A stretch of 64,000 nt of DNA from Hyphomicrobiales bacterium (lineage in GTDB: Bacteria; Pseudomonadota; Alphaproteobacteria; Rhizobiales; Rhizobiaceae), in contig JAALLE010000002.1 of assembly GCA_011087605.1 (NCBI GenBank), positions 1 through 64,000 of the forward strand. The letters are read 5' to 3'. The translations under genes and the position numbers were made by a program. Position 1 is the first letter of the stretch; each line of letters begins with the position of its first letter. The notes below the pieces were generated by a model. It searched no databases. It was given only the letters and a program-made list of their open reading frames with translations, and was not told the origin of the DNA. This document shows positions 1 through 8,759 of the stretch, piece by piece.

Positions 1-444
1 TGATGGGCCGTCTATAAAAGCATCAGGTTGGGGTAGCTGGGTAGTTACGAAAAAACACCCTATGGCGCAATTATCAAGGCAGGTGCCCATGACAGCGAAA
101 TGGTCCGGGCGCTTGGATATGATCTGGCGAAGCTGCGCATGTTGGTTTTCGGACTTGGAGCCGGGCTGGCGGCTCTGGCTGGAATTGCCATGGCTCCGAT
201 ATGGGGCTTGCGGCCGCATGTCGGCGTTGATGTTGTGATGCCCGCTTTCCTGATCATTGTACTGGGTGGTGTCGGCAGTTTTTGGGGTGCAGTGGTTGCA
301 GCCATCCTGGTTGGCCTATCGGTTGGCATTACCGGAGCCTACGCTTCAGCCTGGTCAATGATGTCGATGTATATCTTGCTGATATTGGTCGTCGGCTTCA
401 GGGCGCGTGGATTGTTCGGCAAGAAAAGCGCGCTGGAGAACTGA
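1..444 (+). CDS. livH: Branched-chain amino acid ABC transporter permease, LivH-type (5' partial)
   Basis: C-terminal part of an inner-membrane permease of the LivH family, which imports branched-chain amino acids or similar compounds. The readable part has the family segment YGAIIKAG followed by MVRALGYD, then hydrophobic helices including FLIIVLGGVGSFWGA and a C-terminal helix near MSMYILLILVVGF. The gene enters the window from the left. The frame used from about base 56 onward meets a TAG at 34-36, whereas frame 2 is open from base 2 up to a run of six A at 50-55. An indel in that run, or poor sequence at a contig end, would explain this. The TGA at 442-444 lies 2 bases before livM, so the genes are one operon. 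The family call is firm; the substrate is unknown. Confidence 0.85.
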
Positions 445-446
445 TC

Positions 447-1478
447 ATGACCACGCTTTCTCAAGTCAGTTCCAATTGCGACAAATGGATCACTCCGCAA
501 ATCGTGGTTTTTGCGGTGCTTTTGCTTAGCCTGCCATTCTGGATCGAGGCGGTTGGCCTGTACCAATATCTTGGCATTGAGATAGCCATCTGGATCATTT
601 TCGCGCTGGGTTTCAATCTGCTGTTTGGCTATGCGGGTCTGCATTCATTTGGGCACGGCGCCTATCTGGGGATCGGCGCATATGCATTTGGCTATTTTCA
701 GCACAATGTCGGGGTCAGTCTATTCGGTGGATTGGCAGCAGCGATGGTTGCCGCAACCCTGGCTGGTGCTCTGGTGGCGCTGTTTCTGTCGCATCGTCGT
801 GGCATATATTATGCCCTCATGACCATCGCCTTTGGACAGGTTTTTTGGTTCGCCGCCATCAAGCTGCATTGGTTGACAGGTGGTGAGGACGGCATGCTCA
901 ACATCCCCCGTCCGGCGCTTGATCTGGGTATTACGCAATGGCAATTGGACGACAACCGGGCTTTGTATTTTCTGGTCGCCAGTCTGACCATATTGGTGAC
1001 CATTTTGAGCTGGCGCACCGTCAACGCACCGTTTGGCAGGATACTTCAGGCGATCCGCCAAAACGAAACCCGTGCCGCTTTCATTGGATACGACGTATGG
1101 TGGTTCAAGTTGGCTGCCTTCACAATATCAGCAATGTTGGCAGGCTTGGCGGGTGGCCTGTTTGCCATGGCGCAGGAAAGTGCCTATCCCGATACAATGA
1201 GCCTGCACCAGTCAGGCCTGATCGTGATGATGGTGCTTGTCGGCGGTGGCCTGGTCAATTTCTGGGGACCTGTACTTGGTGTTGTCCTTTATTACCTGGC
1301 CCGTGATTTTCTGGGCTCGATCACGGAAACCTGGCTGCTTTGGTATGGGTTGATGTTCGTGACGATGGTGATGTTCAAGCCAGAGGGCCTGGCGGGACTG
1401 TTATCAGATCTCAAATTCGGTTCTGGCAAGGCTCCCGCGCCGTCGCCGTCGTCGCAGCCTTTGGCGAAGGAGGCGTGA
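447..1478 (+). CDS. livM: Branched-chain amino acid ABC transporter permease, LivM-type
   Basis: Second inner-membrane permease of a LivFGHM-type importer, 343 residues, a normal length for LivM. An N-terminal helix (VVFAVLLLSLPFWI) is followed by the family segment ALGFNLLFGYAGLHSFGHGAY at about residues 45-65, further helices, the cytoplasmic coupling stretch around ILQAIRQNETRAAFIGYDV, and a final helix before a proline- and serine-rich tail. I chose the ATG 2 bases after the livH stop; an upstream extension of the frame would overlap livH by about 160 bases and add non-homologous sequence. LivG begins 2 bases downstream. The transported solute cannot be read from sequence; the sugar-type dehydrogenases later in the operon make a non-amino-acid substrate possible. 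Confidence 0.9.
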   Translation: MTTLSQVSSNCDKWITPQIVVFAVLLLSLPFWIEAVGLYQYLGIEIAIWIIFALGFNLLFGYAGLHSFGHGAYLGIGAYAFGYFQHNVGVSLFGGLAAAMVAATLAGALVALFLSHRRGIYYALMTIAFGQVFWFAAIKLHWLTGGEDGMLNIPRPALDLGITQWQLDDNRALYFLVASLTILVTILSWRTVNAPFGRILQAIRQNETRAAFIGYDVWWFKLAAFTISAMLAGLAGGLFAMAQESAYPDTMSLHQSGLIVMMVLVGGGLVNFWGPVLGVVLYYLARDFLGSITETWLLWYGLMFVTMVMFKPEGLAGLLSDLKFGSGKAPAPSPSSQPLAKEA

Positions 1479-1480
1479 CC

Positions 1481-2224
1481 ATGGCACTGTTTGAAGCGAT
1501 AAACATTCATAAACGCTTTGGCTCGCGGGTGGTGTTGGAGGACATTTCGCTTTCGTTTGAAGAGGGCAAGATCAGCGGGATTATGGGCCCGAATGGTGCT
1601 GGCAAGACAACCTGCTTCCATTGCCTGACCGGCCATCACAGACCGACCCGCGGTTCAATTTTGTTTGACGGTCAGGACATTACCGGTGCGTCGCCACAGA
1701 AAATTGCGCGTCTGGGGGCCTCGCGGTCGTTTCAACTGATGAATCTGTTCGACGACAGTTCGGTAGTAGAGAACATTATTCTGGCATTGCCGGAATTTCG
1801 CCAAAGCTACGCACGCCTAAACCGCAAAGTGTTTACCCACCCCGAGTTCCTTCAAAAGGCCGGCCTGATCCTTCAGCAAGTGGGGTTGCAGGGCCTTGAA
1901 TGGCAACCTTCTCAATCGCTCTCATATGGCAATCGAAGAGCGCTGGAAATTGGTGTCGCGCTCGCCGCCAACCCGCGCATCGTGTTCTTGGATGAACCCA
2001 CATCGGGTCTGGGGGCCGAAGCAACACGGCAACTTGCGGAATTGATCAAGAATCTGCGCAAGAAATACACCATCGTCATGATCGAACATGACATGAACTT
2101 TCTGTTTGAACTGGCCGATCAGATATCGGTCATCCATTGGGGTCAGGTGATTGCCCAAGGAGCACCAAAGGAACTTCAATCCAACAAGTGGGTGCAGCGC
2201 TCCGCGCTTGGCGAGGTTGCCTGA
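1481..2224 (+). CDS. livG: Branched-chain amino acid ABC transporter ATP-binding protein, LivG-type
   Basis: Cytoplasmic ATPase of the Liv-type importer, 247 residues. It shows Walker A GPNGAGKTT near residue 33, a LivG-type signature LSYGNRR near 148, Walker B IVFLDEPTSGL near 168, and an H-loop in MIEHDMNFL. The C-terminal extension (WGQVIAQGAPKEL and beyond) is typical of LivG and is shorter in LivF. The start is the ATG 2 bases after livM, preceded by GAAGGAGG at a good Shine-Dalgarno distance. The stop overlaps the livF start by one base (TGATG), implying coupled translation of the two ATPases. Confidence 0.92.
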   Translation: MALFEAINIHKRFGSRVVLEDISLSFEEGKISGIMGPNGAGKTTCFHCLTGHHRPTRGSILFDGQDITGASPQKIARLGASRSFQLMNLFDDSSVVENIILALPEFRQSYARLNRKVFTHPEFLQKAGLILQQVGLQGLEWQPSQSLSYGNRRALEIGVALAANPRIVFLDEPTSGLGAEATRQLAELIKNLRKKYTIVMIEHDMNFLFELADQISVIHWGQVIAQGAPKELQSNKWVQRSALGEVA

Positions 2225-2919
2225 TGCTCAGTGTTTCAAACATCAACACCTATTACGGTGAAACTCAGGCACTGTTTGATGCATCACTTCAGGTTGGAGA
2301 AGGCGAAGTTGTCTCTTTGCTTGGTCCTAACGGCGCTGGGAAAACCACCACCTTGCGCTCGGTTCTCGGCCTCAGCGCCCCGCGCGATGGCCAGATATCA
2401 TTTGATGGCAAGGAAATATCCGGAAGAGACACCTATGAAATTGCCCGGATGGGGATAGGCTGGGTGCCTGACGACCGCCGGGTGTTTCCATCATTGACCG
2501 TCGCGCGGAACTTGCAGATTGGTATAAAAAAGACCCGGTTCCGATCCTGGCAGATAGATGAAATGTTCGAGATATTTTCGGCACTGGAATATTTGATGGG
2601 CCGCGAATGTGAAAACCTCTCCGGTGGCGAAATGCAGATGGTGGCCATTTCGCGGGCGCTTTTGGGGTCGCCCGGACTTGTGCTGATGGACGAACCAAGC
2701 CAGGGGTTGGCACCGAAAATTGTTCAAGACGTGATGAAAACAGTTATCCGTCTGAAGCAGGCCGGCATCGCCGTATTGATTGTCGAACAGAACGCGCTCG
2801 CGGCGCTTGAAGTATCCGACCGGGCCTATGTCATGGACCGCGGCCGGATAGAATATTCAGGGCCGGCATCTGAATTGCTGGAAAATGCGCCACTGCGTCG
2901 CAAGCTGATTGGAATGTAA
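2224..2919 (+). CDS. livF: Branched-chain amino acid ABC transporter ATP-binding protein, LivF-type
   Basis: Second ATPase of the importer, 231 residues, typical LivF length. Walker A is GPNGAGKTT near residue 37, the signature is LSGGEMQM near 133, Walker B is LVLMDEPSQGL near 155, and the H-loop follows in VEQNALAAL. The segment YYGETQALFDASL at the N terminus is a LivF hallmark. The start ATG shares one base with the livG TGA. The next gene starts 1 base after the stop, so all five ABC components appear co-translated. Unlike its downstream neighbour, this protein has every ATPase motif. Confidence 0.92.
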   Translation: MLSVSNINTYYGETQALFDASLQVGEGEVVSLLGPNGAGKTTTLRSVLGLSAPRDGQISFDGKEISGRDTYEIARMGIGWVPDDRRVFPSLTVARNLQIGIKKTRFRSWQIDEMFEIFSALEYLMGRECENLSGGEMQMVAISRALLGSPGLVLMDEPSQGLAPKIVQDVMKTVIRLKQAGIAVLIVEQNALAALEVSDRAYVMDRGRIEYSGPASELLENAPLRRKLIGM

Positions 2920-2920
2920 T

Positions 2921-3544
2921 ATGGTTGCGATGTTGAGCGTGGAAAATTTGCAAAAAACCTATTTCAAAGGTCGTTTCGATCGAACGCCGACCTTCTCCCT
3001 GAAGGCGGACTTTCAGATTGAAGAACCCTCGATTGTCGGCATGATGGGGCCCAATGGATCGGGAAAAACCACACTGTTTGAACTGATCACAGGCTCAAAC
3101 AGCCCAACAGGTGGTACGGTTCGTGTTCAGGGCAAGGATATTCACAAGATCCGCACCGATCAACGCGACCGGTTGGCGATCCACTATCATCAATCCTATC
3201 AGGTTCGAAGTTTCCGGTCACTCAAGCCCAATTTCATGTTGCAGCGGTCCGGCTCTGACTACCCGCAGGTGCATCTGTTTGATGAGCCGCAGTTCAACAC
3301 CCAGGACGGCTATATAGGCTTCATGCTTGATTTCTTTCGCGAACTCAGAAACCAGGGACGGTTGGTGTTCTTGTGTGTCCACCCTAATGAGCGCTTCCAT
3401 CTGGAGATTCTGCAGGAAATCTGTGAGCAGTTTATCTTTGTGCAAAAAGGTGTCGTCACCCAGCATTCAAGTTATGAAGATATCTTGAACTACCAGCCGG
3501 CTCGCGACTATCTCGGCGATTTGTTGGAGGCTCGTGCAGCATGA
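2921..3544 (+). CDS. Degenerate ABC-type ATPase lacking the signature motif
   Basis: A third ABC nucleotide-binding protein in the Liv operon, 207 residues. It has Walker A GPNGSGKTT near residue 47, a Q-loop-like glutamine in HYHQSYQV, Walker B VHLFDEPQ near 118 and an H-loop-like histidine in LCVHPNE. Between Q-loop and Walker B only about 30 residues remain, and no LSGGQ-like signature is present. The helical subdomain is therefore much reduced. Family knowledge says the signature completes the ATP site of the partner subunit, so this protein could serve in an asymmetric pair or as a regulator; that is inference. It begins 1 base after livF and overlaps the cupin gene by ATGA. It does not look like a recent pseudogene, because the frame is intact and the junctions are tight. 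Confidence 0.75.
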   Translation: MVAMLSVENLQKTYFKGRFDRTPTFSLKADFQIEEPSIVGMMGPNGSGKTTLFELITGSNSPTGGTVRVQGKDIHKIRTDQRDRLAIHYHQSYQVRSFRSLKPNFMLQRSGSDYPQVHLFDEPQFNTQDGYIGFMLDFFRELRNQGRLVFLCVHPNERFHLEILQEICEQFIFVQKGVVTQHSSYEDILNYQPARDYLGDLLEARAA

Positions 3545-3864
3545 CCGGAACGTTTGAAAAGGCAGCGTTTTCTGCACCAATCGATCAGAACGAAGTGAAG
3601 GAATTGTGGCGCCAGGAAGGTTTCGACTTCGGCATCTTTCGGGACCCACCGGGTCAGGAATGGAATGATTTTGTGCATGGCACTGATGAATATGTGCTGG
3701 TTGCGCAAGGCAATTTGACCATCAGTGTCGGGATTGAATCCGCCGACTGCCAGCCCGGTGATCTTGTTCGAATCCCACGCGGAATTTCTCATTCGCTCAA
3801 AACAACTTCACCATCCGGCAGCGTCTGGTTTTATGGATATGGCCATTGGGGGAAAAACACATGA
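3541..3864 (+). CDS. Small cupin-domain protein
   Basis: Single-domain cupin of 107 residues. The beta-barrel motifs are visible: GTDEYVLVAQGNLTISV (cupin motif 1, with the metal-binding His largely missing) and PGDLVRIPRGISHSL (motif 2, with the His in GISH). Such proteins bind small ligands or metals, or act as isomerases of sugar-like compounds. The start ATG overlaps the preceding stop (ATGA), and its own stop overlaps the next start (ATGA), so it is translated as part of the transporter operon. The actual reaction is unknown. Confidence 0.8.
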   Translation: MTGTFEKAAFSAPIDQNEVKELWRQEGFDFGIFRDPPGQEWNDFVHGTDEYVLVAQGNLTISVGIESADCQPGDLVRIPRGISHSLKTTSPSGSVWFYGYGHWGKNT

Positions 3865-4865
3865 GTGACGGGACAATGAAGGCCGCGCTTGTCGGCGCAG
3901 GAATGATCAGCCTGTATCACCTGCGGGCCTGGCAGACAGCCGGGATAGAGATTGTCGCGGTCTGCGATATTGACCGTAATAGTGCGGAAAAAAGGGCCGA
4001 AGAATTTGGTATTGCGCGGGTCTATGATGATCCTGGCGCGATGCTCTCAGATGGTGGATTTGAGCTGGTTGATATTGCCGCATCAGTAACAGCCCACTAT
4101 GCAGTTACCCGGATGGCAGCGGATCATGGCGTCCACGTCATTCTTCAAAAACCAATGGTCGAGACGGTTGCCGAGGCGGAAGACCTGATTGACTACGTCG
4201 GCGACCGCGTGCGGTTTATGATACATGAAAACTATCGGTTTCGACCTCACTACATGACCGTTCGAGAGTGGATCGATGAGGGGCGGATAGGGGAAGTAAA
4301 ACATATTGTCATGGCCTGTCGCGGATCCGGCTTGTGCCCGCGTGAGGGGCAGGAGCCATTTCTGGTTGAACGGCAGCCATACCTGAAATCATTTCGTCGC
4401 AATCTGGTTTTTGAAACCATGATCCATCATCTTGACGTGTGCCGTGCCATTGCCGGCCCGCTGAAAGTTGTTGCGGCTAGATTGAACAGATTGGCTACCG
4501 GGTTGCCGGGCGAAGACACTGCATCGATCCTGATGGAGGGAAGTGCCGGGTTGATCGCAACGGCCGACGGCTGCATTTGTGCTCCCGGTTACCCCGACCT
4601 GCATGGTGATCGTCTGGAAGTGATCGGGTCCAGTGGCACGATCATCATGGACTATAATCGGGTGTTTCTGGTTGGCGATGAGCAAAATACTGTCGAGGTC
4701 GACCTGCTGGGCCGTTATCAAGAGTGTTTTGATACTGCAACACGGAGTTTTGTTGAAGGCGTGCGTACAGGTGAAGCGTTTGAAACAGATCGCTTAGACA
4801 ACCTGCAAACTTTGCGTTTGATGGAAAGTGTTTATGTGGCCGCGGGCGTGGATATTACAGCATGA
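3861..4865 (+). CDS. Gfo/Idh/MocA family NAD(P)-dependent oxidoreductase
   Basis: 334-residue dehydrogenase of the family that oxidises or reduces sugars, inositols and related polyols. The N-terminal Rossmann fold shows [11 protein letters not shown] near residue 8 and an acidic cofactor-binding end in AVCDIDRN. The active-site lysine is in ILQKPMVE, matching the family EKP motif with E replaced by Q. The C-terminal alpha/beta domain contains the segment around [12 protein letters not shown], where family members carry the catalytic histidine. I chose the ATG in the ATGA overlap with the cupin gene; a TTG 15 bases earlier is less likely. The SDR gene follows with another ATGA overlap. The operon appears to import and oxidise one compound. 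Confidence 0.88.
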   Translation: MSDGTMKAALVGAGMISLYHLRAWQTAGIEIVAVCDIDRNSAEKRAEEFGIARVYDDPGAMLSDGGFELVDIAASVTAHYAVTRMAADHGVHVILQKPMVETVAEAEDLIDYVGDRVRFMIHENYRFRPHYMTVREWIDEGRIGEVKHIVMACRGSGLCPREGQEPFLVERQPYLKSFRRNLVFETMIHHLDVCRAIAGPLKVVAARLNRLATGLPGEDTASILMEGSAGLIATADGCICAPGYPDLHGDRLEVIGSSGTIIMDYNRVFLVGDEQNTVEVDLLGRYQECFDTATRSFVEGVRTGEAFETDRLDNLQTLRLMESVYVAAGVDITA

Positions 4866-5680
4866 GTCTCTCCGAAACCATCACTCCCAACGTTGATCTT
4901 GCAGCCCTGCAGAATCTATTCGATGTTGCCGGGCAAAGGGTGATCATAAGCGGTGGATATGGCGCACTCGGCGAAGCCATCGCATGGGGCTTTGCTCAAC
5001 GCGGAGCCAGTGTCGCGATCGCAGGACCCAAATTGGACAAGGCTGAAGCGCTTGCGCGGCAAATACGCGATGCCGGATACAAGGCTCTGGGATTTGCCCT
5101 AAATGCGCGCGACACCGACGAAATCGAAGCCGTCACCAATCAGGTGGCGCAGGAGTTTGGCGGGATCGATACGCTGATCAATTGTGTTGGGGTCAATCAC
5201 GAACAGGCCTTTGGTGATGTTACGCCCGAGACATTTGACGCCATGTACGAGACGAATTTGCGTTCGGCAATGTTTCTGGCTCAGGCCGTTGGCCAACATC
5301 AGATCGATCAGGGGAAAGGCGGACGGCAGATCCACCTGGCGTCAGTGCGCTCGCAACTGGCGCTGCGCAACCGCGGATATTCGGCCTATTGCGCAACAAA
5401 AGGAGCGCTGGTCATGCTGGTCAAACAGCACGCGATGGAGCTGGCCCGGCACAATATCACGGTCAATGGCATCGCCCCGACATTTATTCTGTCCGACCGG
5501 ATTCGACCGCATCTGGAACGTCAGGAATTTCGCGATTTCATCCTCGAGCGCAATCCGCTTGGCCGCATTGGCGATCCTGTTGAAGTGGTTGGGCAGGTCT
5601 TGGCACTGGCGGCTCCCGCGGGCAGTTATGTGACCGGTCAGACGATCTATATCGACGGTGGCGTCACCGCCTGCCAATAA
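4862..5680 (+). CDS. SDR family oxidoreductase
   Basis: Short-chain dehydrogenase/reductase of 272 residues. It has the glycine-rich cofactor motif [11 protein letters not shown] near residue 31, the NAG-like segment NCVGVN, a catalytic Ser in LASVRS, and the active-site [11 protein letters not shown] (Y-x3-K). The C terminus [17 protein letters not shown] is classic for the family. It is the last gene of the Liv-type operon and overlaps the preceding dehydrogenase by ATGA. Gluconate 5-dehydrogenase-like and 3-oxoacyl reductase-like enzymes share this layout, so the substrate stays open; the context favours a sugar acid or polyol. Confidence 0.9.
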   Translation: MSLSETITPNVDLAALQNLFDVAGQRVIISGGYGALGEAIAWGFAQRGASVAIAGPKLDKAEALARQIRDAGYKALGFALNARDTDEIEAVTNQVAQEFGGIDTLINCVGVNHEQAFGDVTPETFDAMYETNLRSAMFLAQAVGQHQIDQGKGGRQIHLASVRSQLALRNRGYSAYCATKGALVMLVKQHAMELARHNITVNGIAPTFILSDRIRPHLERQEFRDFILERNPLGRIGDPVEVVGQVLALAAPAGSYVTGQTIYIDGGVTACQ

Positions 5681-5792
5681 GCGGAGGTCTGAGGCGTGTC
5701 GGATGATTTTGTTCCGATGATCTGGACGCCAGTCGACTGACGATTATCTTGACACCGGATTTATGCATTTCTCCTGGCGAGAAGGGCCAACA

Positions 5793-7313
5793 TCAACCAT
5801 CTTCGCCGACCGGTTTGAGATGGTCGAAGGCCCATTCATTGTAGCCCCCGTCTCCGCGATACCAGACGACCTGATCGCCGGGTTCCTCACCATGGTTCCA
5901 GCGCGGCGGGAGGCCATTTTTCTGGGCGTTCAGGATCAACCGGCGGCGCTGCTGACTTTGCAGAATGCGGACGGTGATTTCCTCCTCATCCCACTTGGAT
6001 TCGACTTCCGCTTGAAACGACTTAACCACACCCGCCAAGCTCTGTTCGCCGGCCAGATTGGTCAGTTCATCAGGATCGGTTTCAACATCAAACAGCAATG
6101 CCGGGTCTTTCGATGAGCTGACAAATTTGTACCTGCCGCGACGGATCATGAAAATCGGCGCCAGTGTGGCTTCGGCCAGATATTCGGCATGGATGGCGCG
6201 ACTTGGCTCCGGATTGCCACGATCCAGCAAGGCCGTCAGATCATCGCCTTCCAGTGGCTCTACTTCAGCTTCCCATACAGACCCCTGGGCCAGGCCGTTA
6301 AATGTCGGCAAGAGGTCAACCAGCGAAGCGAACTCCGACACCCGCTGTGGTTTGATCCATGGCGCATACATTAGGAGCGGAATGCGCAGTGATGGCTCAA
6401 AGAAGTGTTTCTTGAACCACATGCCACGTTCCCCCAGCATCTCGCCATGGTCTGAGGTGAAGATGATTGCCGTATTGCGATCCATGCCGGTTGATTTAAG
6501 TGCCGCCAGAATGTTGCCGATCAATTCATCGAGATAGGATATCGATCCGTAATAGGCCCGCCGGGCACGCCTCACATCAGCTTCCTCGAAACCAAAATCC
6601 AGCATGCCAAAGTCCTTCAGCAAGCGTACCGAATGGGCATCATGCTGGTTTTCCCGCATTGGCGGGACCGAAGGAAGCGGAATATCGGCATGTTCATACA
6701 GATCCCAATATTCCTGACGACATAAATAGGGCTCGTGGGGGTGCGTGTAGGAGACTTGGAGAAAGAATGGGCGGTCATCCGCCGAACGCGCCATGTCATA
6801 AATGTGGCGCACCGCTTTGAAAGTGACTTCCTCATCAAAATCGATCTGAACCGAACGGGCACACAGCCCGGAAATCAACACGGACCGCGGGTCATTTGTA
6901 TCGCGATCCCCTTCATCGGCCCAGTTTGGTACCCAACTGAAATCCGCCGGATAGAGATCCGCAGTCAATCGTGTTTCGAAACCGTGGTGCTGGTCGGGGC
7001 CGATAAAATGCATCTTTCCCGACAACGCCGTTTGGTATCCGAAGCTGCGCAGATAGTGGGCATAGGTGGGAATGGAAGCTGGCATTTCAGCGGCATTGTC
7101 AAAGGCGCCAATGGCCGAGCACAATTGTCCCGCTGCCATCGAAAAGCGTGACGGCGCGCATAGGGGGAAGTTGCAATAGGCGGTTTCAAAAACAACACCC
7201 CGGTCGGCGATCTGGTCAAGATGGGGGGTGTGAGCAAAGCTATTGCCATAGGCAGCCAGCGAAGTTGCCAACATCTGGTCCACCTGGATGAAGAGAATAT
7301 TGGGATTTTTCAT
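5793..7313 (-). CDS. betC: Sulfatase, choline-sulfatase-like
   Basis: Type I sulfatase of 506 residues that would hydrolyse choline-O-sulfate to choline and sulfate. The N terminus NILFIQVDQM carries a metal-binding Asp. LCAPSRFSMAAGQL contains the C-x-P-x-R signature whose Cys becomes formylglycine. Segments KMHFIGPDQHHGFETRL and LYPADFSWVPNW closely match what I recall of BetC, as does the C-terminal SQQRRRLI region. I chose the ATG at MKNPN because the family starts there; a TTG 36 bases upstream adds unrelated residues. The gene is divergent from an amino-acid-type ABC operon and shares a promoter region with a GntR-like palindrome. No betA or betB lies nearby, so the true substrate could be another sulfate ester. 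Confidence 0.82.
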   Translation of the reverse strand: MKNPNILFIQVDQMLATSLAAYGNSFAHTPHLDQIADRGVVFETAYCNFPLCAPSRFSMAAGQLCSAIGAFDNAAEMPASIPTYAHYLRSFGYQTALSGKMHFIGPDQHHGFETRLTADLYPADFSWVPNWADEGDRDTNDPRSVLISGLCARSVQIDFDEEVTFKAVRHIYDMARSADDRPFFLQVSYTHPHEPYLCRQEYWDLYEHADIPLPSVPPMRENQHDAHSVRLLKDFGMLDFGFEEADVRRARRAYYGSISYLDELIGNILAALKSTGMDRNTAIIFTSDHGEMLGERGMWFKKHFFEPSLRIPLLMYAPWIKPQRVSEFASLVDLLPTFNGLAQGSVWEAEVEPLEGDDLTALLDRGNPEPSRAIHAEYLAEATLAPIFMIRRGRYKFVSSSKDPALLFDVETDPDELTNLAGEQSLAGVVKSFQAEVESKWDEEEITVRILQSQQRRRLILNAQKNGLPPRWNHGEEPGDQVVWYRGDGGYNEWAFDHLKPVGEDG

Positions 7314-7337
7314 AGTGGTTTCCGCCCGATTTAATAA

Positions 7338-7351
7338 GATTGTCGACAATC
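7338..7351. promoter_or_regulatory. GntR/FadR-type operator palindrome
   Basis: GATTGTCGACAATC is a perfect 14-base palindrome with the GT-x-AC core typical of FadR/FCD-subfamily GntR operators. It lies between the divergent sulfatase and ABC permease genes, just upstream of a TATAAT hexamer, so a bound repressor would cover the promoter spacer. A GntR/FCD regulator gene sits at the end of the same gene set (11394-12080). That it binds here is inference. Confidence 0.6.
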
Positions 7352-7352
7352 A

Positions 7353-7358
7353 TATAAT
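7353..7358 (+). promoter_or_regulatory. Probable -10 hexamer of the ABC operon
   Basis: A perfect TATAAT lies 55 bases before the permease start. A -35 at the usual spacing would be a weak TTTAAT or TTAATA around 7330-7336. The GntR-like palindrome falls inside the spacer. Transcription would begin near 7365. Confidence 0.45.
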
Positions 7359-7412
7359 CTTGTGATAGCTTTGACCAGAGATAGATTTGACTGAATTAAT
7401 TGCGCGGGAAAA

Positions 7413-8090
7413 ATGGTCGAGTGGGATTTTTTGGCGGTGTTTGCAGATTTTGATCTGCTGATGACCGGTCTCCTCAATACGCTAAAGGTGACAGGGCTTG
7501 CCCTGTTGTTCGGCGTGCCGCTTGGTCTGGCCTTCGCCCTGATGCGGCTTTCAACCAACCGCCCCTTGTCGATGATAGCCGCTTTCATCATTGAATTCTT
7601 TCGAACCACACCACCGCTTGTGCAACTGTTCTGGTTCTTCTTTGCTCTGCCTATCCTGATTGACGTGCGGATGACGCCGTTCATCGCGGCTGTAGTAACC
7701 TTCTCCATTCAATCATCAGCATTTTTTGCCGAGATCTTTCGTGGAGGCATCCAGTCGATTGATAAGGGCCAGTGGGAAGGTGCCAAAGCGATTGGCATGA
7801 GCTATTCGCAATCGATGAAGCGGATCATTCTGCCGCAGGCGGTCAAGCGCATGATACCGGCCTTCATGGAACGCTCCATCGAGTTACTGAAGACCACCAC
7901 ATTGGTGTCCACCGTGGCCTATGCCGACTTGATGTTCCAGGCAAACGACCTGGCTCAAAAAACCTTCAGGCCACTGGAAGTCTATACCGTGGTCGCTGTC
8001 ATGTATTTCGTCCTGATTTTCGTCTTCAGCCAATTATCAATTGCCGTTGAAAGACGACTTGCCCGGTCGGGTGAAAGCACGGTGCACTGA
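7413..8090 (+). CDS. Amino acid ABC transporter permease (HisM/GlnP family)
   Basis: Inner-membrane permease of 225 residues for a polar-amino-acid-type importer. N-terminal MTGLLNTLKVTGLALLFG is the classic start of the first transmembrane helix. The segment FRTTPPLVQLFWFFFALP and the EAA-loop EIFRGGIQSIDKGQWEGAKAIG are diagnostic. It has about five hydrophobic stretches. It is first in a four-gene transporter set, and the second permease starts 1 base after its stop. The Shine-Dalgarno sequence is weak (GGGAA just before the ATG). Confidence 0.9.
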   Translation: MVEWDFLAVFADFDLLMTGLLNTLKVTGLALLFGVPLGLAFALMRLSTNRPLSMIAAFIIEFFRTTPPLVQLFWFFFALPILIDVRMTPFIAAVVTFSIQSSAFFAEIFRGGIQSIDKGQWEGAKAIGMSYSQSMKRIILPQAVKRMIPAFMERSIELLKTTTLVSTVAYADLMFQANDLAQKTFRPLEVYTVVAVMYFVLIFVFSQLSIAVERRLARSGESTVH

Positions 8091-8091
8091 G

Positions 8092-8757
8092 ATGAACCAC
8101 AGTTGGGACTTCGCAACAATCTTTCAAAACTGGCCAGTGCTCTGGGTCGGGTTGAAGGGCACCTTGTTCATATTTTTGGTCACAGTTGTTCTTGGACTGG
8201 CCGGTGGATTGGTGGTCGGTGTGTGTCGCTATGCCAAAAGCCAGGCCTTGAAATGGCCGGCCATGGCGTTTGTGGAAGTGTTTCGAAACACCCCTGTTCT
8301 GGTGCAGATCATCTGGTTTTATTACGCCTTTCCAATTTTGACCGGCATCGAAGTTAACCCGTTCCTGGCAGCGGTATTGGGCATATCTCTCAATACAATG
8401 GCATTTTCGGCGGAAATTTACCGGGCCGGCATACAGTCTGTAGAACCGGGCCAGTGGGAAGCCGGCAAGGCAATTGGCATGACCTATAATCAAACCCTGC
8501 GGCGCATCATCCTACCCGTTGCCATCAAGCGAGTGCTGCCTGCGCTAACCAACCGGGGCATTGAAGTCTTCAAGATGTCGACCCTTGCCTCGGTTGTTGC
8601 CTACGTCGAAACATTGAACCAGGCCAAGTTGATTGCAGATCTGAATTTCAATCCGATCGAGGCCTATACGGCGGTTGCCGTCATCTTCTTTGTTGTTCTC
8701 TACCCCGTTGTTCAGGGCACTTATGTGCTGGAACGCATTTTGCGCAAGAGTGATTAG
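8092..8757 (+). CDS. Amino acid ABC transporter permease (HisM/GlnP family)
   Basis: Partner permease of 221 residues. It contains FRNTPVLVQIIWFYYAFPIL and an EAA-loop EIYRAGIQSVEPGQWEAGKAIG, the same layout as its upstream neighbour, so the two probably form the heterodimeric channel. I chose the ATG one base after the previous stop; the frame is open further upstream but would overlap by about 50 bases. The ATPase gene begins 2 bases downstream. Confidence 0.9.
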   Translation: MNHSWDFATIFQNWPVLWVGLKGTLFIFLVTVVLGLAGGLVVGVCRYAKSQALKWPAMAFVEVFRNTPVLVQIIWFYYAFPILTGIEVNPFLAAVLGISLNTMAFSAEIYRAGIQSVEPGQWEAGKAIGMTYNQTLRRIILPVAIKRVLPALTNRGIEVFKMSTLASVVAYVETLNQAKLIADLNFNPIEAYTAVAVIFFVVLYPVVQGTYVLERILRKSD

Positions 8758-8759
8758 CC

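Noticed and set aside
3766-3776. GTTCGAATCCC resembling a tRNA T-loop
   Set aside because: It is inside the cupin gene and no acceptor stem, D-arm or anticodon arm can be placed around it.
5681-5792. Terminator between SDR and sulfatase genes
   Set aside because: Only a 5-bp stem (TTCTC/GAGAA) and no T-tract; too weak.
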